DNA of 7,818 nt from contig DAIDJI010000241.1 in assembly GCA_027451455.1 (NCBI GenBank), positions 1 to 7,818 on the forward strand. Direction: 5' to 3'. Each line of letters opens with the position of its first letter. The stretch's first letter is position 1. The stretch is from Planctomycetales bacterium (lineage in GTDB: Bacteria > Planctomycetota > Planctomycetia > Isosphaerales > Isosphaeraceae). Of the stretch, positions 5,446-7,818 are shown piece after piece. The notes beneath the pieces are model-generated. The model worked only from the letters and a program-made list of their open reading frames with translations. It was not told where the DNA came from and searched no databases. The position numbers and the translations under genes were made by a program.

Positions 5446-7518
5446 ATGTCGGTGCGCCCCATCGCATGGTTCCTCGTGGCCGGATCGGTCCTGGCGGCGA
5501 CCCTGACTTCTCCATCGGCCGCGGATGACGAAACGGTCCGAGCGGCCAAACTGCGGGTGATGGACCCGGCCGGTACGCCCGAGTATCCCGCGCCCCGGTC
5601 GATGCTGAACGCCTACCTGATGGCCAGGGCCGGCGAGCAGTTCGACGCCCGGCGGAAAGCCATCGCGGCGATCAGGACGCCCGAGGATGTCGCCGCCCGG
5701 CAGCAGGCGATGCGGAAGTTCTTCCGCGATGCACTCGGCGACCTGCCCGAGCGGACGCCGCTCAACCCGCAGGTCGTCGGCACACTCCGGCGCGACGGGT
5801 ATCGGGTTGAGAAGGTCATCTTCGAGAGCCGGCCCCGGCATCACGTCACGGCGAGCCTGTACCTTCCCGACGGCAAGCCGCCGTTCCCGGGCGTGCTTTT
5901 GCCGTGTGGGCATTCCGACGACGGCAAGGCTTACGACAGTTACCAGCGCGCGGCGATCCTGCTGGTGCAGAACGGCATGGCGGTGCTCTGTTATGACCCG
6001 ATCGGCCAGGGCGAGCGGATGCAGCGCCTCGACGACAGGGGCCAGCCGGTGATCCGCGGTACGACCGAGCACACGATGGCGGGGATCGGTGCGCTTCTGG
6101 TCGGCCGGGAAGAGGCGAGCTACCGGGTCTGGGACGGGATCCGGGCACTCGACTACCTGGCCGGTCGGCCGGAGGTCGACCCGCGCCGGCTGGGCTGCAC
6201 GGGGAACTCGGGCGGCGGGACGATGACGGCCTATCTGATGGCACTCGACGACCGGATCGCCGTGGCGGCGCCGTCCTGCTACCTCACGTCGCTCGAGCGG
6301 CTGTTTGCGACGAGCGGGCCGCAGGACGCCGAGCAGAACATTACCGGCCAGGTCGCGGCCGGGCTGGAGCACGCCGATTTCCTGACGATGCGCGCCCCGA
6401 AGCCGACCTTGATGGTCGTCGGCACCCGCGATTTCTTCGACATCCAGGGGAGCTGGGACACGTTCCGCGAGGTGAAGCTGATCTTCGGCCGGCTGGGATT
6501 CGGCGAGCGGGTGGACCTGTTCGAGTCGGACGAGCCGCACGGATTTACCCGCCCGCGCCGGATCGCCACGGCGCGGTGGATGTCGCGCTGGCTGCTGAAG
6601 AAGGACGAGCCGATCGACGAGGCCGACTCGTCGATCGCCTCGGTTGCCGACCTGCGTTGTACGAAAAGCGGCCAGGTGCTGCGCGAGCTGTCGGACCGCT
6701 CGGTCTTCGACCTGAACGCCGAGCGTGCCCGCGAGCTGCGCGCGGCCCGCGAGGCGGCGGGAGCGAGGAGGAACGACGACGCGCTGCGGGCGGAGGTCCG
6801 CCGGCTGATCGGCCTGGGCAAGCGGCCGATCGCGCCGACGTTGCCCAGGGAGCTCGGGACGCTGGAGCTTCGTGGCCGGAAGGTTCGCAAGCTGATCTTC
6901 CACGTCGAGCCGGGGATCGTGCTTCCCGCGCTCGACATTCCGGCCGTCGCCGAGGACAGGCCGGCGCGGGTGCAGGTGAAGGTCGGTGTCAACTGGGCCC
7001 GCGAGGGCGCGATCGACGACCTGCTGAAGACGCCCGGCCGCGTCGTGTTGATCAATCCGCGCGGCCTCGGCGAGACGGATCCTGGCTCGGCCAATCGCCG
7101 CGACTGGCCTTTCGGCGGCGACTGGAAGGAGGCATTCCTGGCCCTCCACCTGGGCCGCCCGCTGCTGGGGATGCGGGTGGTCGACCTGCTGGCGGTCATC
7201 GATGGCCTGCACGCCGAGCAGGAGGAGCCGGCCGGCTATCACGTCGAGGGTGTCGGAGTGGCCGGCCCGGTGGTGCTCCACGCCGCGTTCCTGGACGAGA
7301 AGAACCTGATCCGCGAGGTGACGCTCGAGCGTTCCATCCGGTCGTGGGAGGACGTGGTCGTTCAGGGCCTGAGCCGCGGACAGCTCTGCAACGTGGTGCC
7401 GGGTGTTCTGGCGGTGTATGATCTGCCCGATCTCGCGGTCCGAATGGCACCTCGGCCGGTCAGAATCGTCGAGCCGGTTGATGCGAGCGGGAAACCGGCT
7501 CCTGGCCCGGCGCGGTGA
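5446..7518 (+). CDS. Secreted two-domain alpha/beta hydrolase, acetyl xylan esterase-like
   Basis: A 690-residue protein with a Sec signal (MSVRPIAWFLVAGSVLAA, cleavage probably after PSAA near residue 26). The first half is an alpha/beta hydrolase of the AXE1/dienelactone type: HVTASLYLPDG (133-143), oxyanion-side LLPCGHSDDG (151-160), YDPIGQGER (183-191), nucleophile elbow GCTGNSGGG with Ser255, the Asp region VVGTRDFFD (D329/D332) and His365 in EPHGF. It likely removes acetyl or other ester groups from polysaccharide or glycan outside the cytoplasm. The second half (about 450-680) repeats the fold weakly, with LINPRGLGET and an elbow-like GVGVAGP that has no Ser, so it is probably non-catalytic. 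GGAGG at 5434-5438 favours the ATG at 5446 (7 nt spacing) over 5443 or 5428. Substrate is not determined by the sequence. Confidence 0.85.
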   Translation: MSVRPIAWFLVAGSVLAATLTSPSAADDETVRAAKLRVMDPAGTPEYPAPRSMLNAYLMARAGEQFDARRKAIAAIRTPEDVAARQQAMRKFFRDALGDLPERTPLNPQVVGTLRRDGYRVEKVIFESRPRHHVTASLYLPDGKPPFPGVLLPCGHSDDGKAYDSYQRAAILLVQNGMAVLCYDPIGQGERMQRLDDRGQPVIRGTTEHTMAGIGALLVGREEASYRVWDGIRALDYLAGRPEVDPRRLGCTGNSGGGTMTAYLMALDDRIAVAAPSCYLTSLERLFATSGPQDAEQNITGQVAAGLEHADFLTMRAPKPTLMVVGTRDFFDIQGSWDTFREVKLIFGRLGFGERVDLFESDEPHGFTRPRRIATARWMSRWLLKKDEPIDEADSSIASVADLRCTKSGQVLRELSDRSVFDLNAERARELRAAREAAGARRNDDALRAEVRRLIGLGKRPIAPTLPRELGTLELRGRKVRKLIFHVEPGIVLPALDIPAVAEDRPARVQVKVGVNWAREGAIDDLLKTPGRVVLINPRGLGETDPGSANRRDWPFGGDWKEAFLALHLGRPLLGMRVVDLLAVIDGLHAEQEEPAGYHVEGVGVAGPVVLHAAFLDEKNLIREVTLERSIRSWEDVVVQGLSRGQLCNVVPGVLAVYDLPDLAVRMAPRPVRIVEPVDASGKPAPGPAR

Positions 7519-7689
7519 TGGTTACTAATGTAAAATGTAAGTTGATCGGTGTCGGTTCACCGGAGGCTGAAGGTCGGCCGACGGAGCCGCCGCCTCCTCC
7601 GACGGAGTTCGCCCGGACAGGAGGGGGTTCCGGCTGACCCTCTCCGACCCTTCCCTCGGAAGCGAGACGACTTCGGGCGGATCGGCGAC
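7519..7689. other. Spacer after the hydrolase
   Basis: Short AT-richer segment right after the stop, then GC-rich sequence. No terminator with a T-run and no gene were found. Minus-strand frames here are Arg/Pro/Ser-rich and cross the downstream tandem repeat. Confidence 0.45.
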
Positions 7690-7818
7690 TTTCAAGTAGG
7701 TCGGGCATTCTTGCCCGACTCGGTCCGTCCGTCCTTTCAAGTAGGTCGGGCATTCTTGCCCGACTCGGTCCGTCCGTCCCTTCCAGCAGGTCGGGCTTTC
7801 TGGCCCGACTCCGTCCCT
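7690..7818. repeat. Tandem array of a 45-bp unit around the GTCGGGCA palindrome
   Basis: Units at 7690-7734 and 7735-7779 are identical over all 45 bases. A third, diverged unit runs from 7780 to the window end. Each holds a palindrome: GTCGGGCA-TTCT-TGCCCGAC at 7700-7719 and 7745-7764, and a 7-bp-arm version at 7790-7809. The leader TTTCAAGTAG and the trailer CGGTCCGTCC are part of the unit. It may continue past the window. This is the same family as the palindromes at 1404, 1473 and 1744. Confidence 0.92.

Noticed and set aside
5302..7281. 659-residue open frame on the minus strand opposite the hydrolase gene
   Set aside because: Composition is dominated by Arg, Pro, Ala and Asp with no domain, and it lies antisense to a gene with clear signal peptide and catalytic motifs. 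Long antisense frames are expected in high-GC coding DNA.
7690..7818. CRISPR array
   Set aside because: The 45-bp units are directly contiguous with no unique spacers and are internally palindromic REP-like units, and no cas gene is seen.

Overview
The window is high-GC, mostly bacterial chromosomal DNA with long untranslated gaps. Several features suggest a planctomycete, probably of the Isosphaeraceae/Gemmataceae type: a LolA-like exported protein of a planctomycete style, a two-domain 'acetyl xylan esterase' with a Sec signal, short TIGR02574-type addiction antitoxins, and many small palindromic repeats carrying the GTCGGGCA core. This is inference from family resemblance; there is no rRNA or other marker gene in the window.

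Layout. (1) 33-676: a complete type II toxin-antitoxin pair, a ribbon-helix-helix-like antitoxin overlapping a PIN-domain (VapC-like) RNase toxin. (2) 677-1145: no gene, one hairpin after the toxin. (3) 1146-1376: an antitoxin of the TIGR02574 type with no toxin directly behind it. (4) 1399-1765: a repeat cluster with three GTCGGGCA palindromes and a 170-bp element of nested inverted repeats (1498-1667). (5) 1986-3160: an exported LolA-like protein gene (2269-3033) bracketed by two direct copies (about 90% identical over 100 nt) of a small element with inverted ends. (6) 3142-3387: the C-terminal three quarters of a RelE/ParE toxin, cut at its 5' end at the edge of the second element copy. (7) 3577-4152, minus strand: an Imm11-like immunity protein without a visible toxin partner. 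(8) 4411-7518, plus strand: a phosphate acetyl/butyryltransferase-family enzyme and, 87 nt later, a large secreted alpha/beta hydrolase; they may be co-transcribed. (9) 7690-7818: a tandem array of a 45-bp unit built around the same GTCGGGCA palindrome, running off the window end.

The left half is therefore accessory DNA (toxin-antitoxin genes, an orphan immunity gene, small mobile or palindromic repeats and one broken gene), while the right half is ordinary metabolic coding sequence. No strong case for a new multi-gene system exists. The most interesting signals are the small repeat elements: the paired element around the LolA-like gene, its junction with the truncated toxin, and the palindrome family that appears at three places. 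No promoter could be assigned with confidence.
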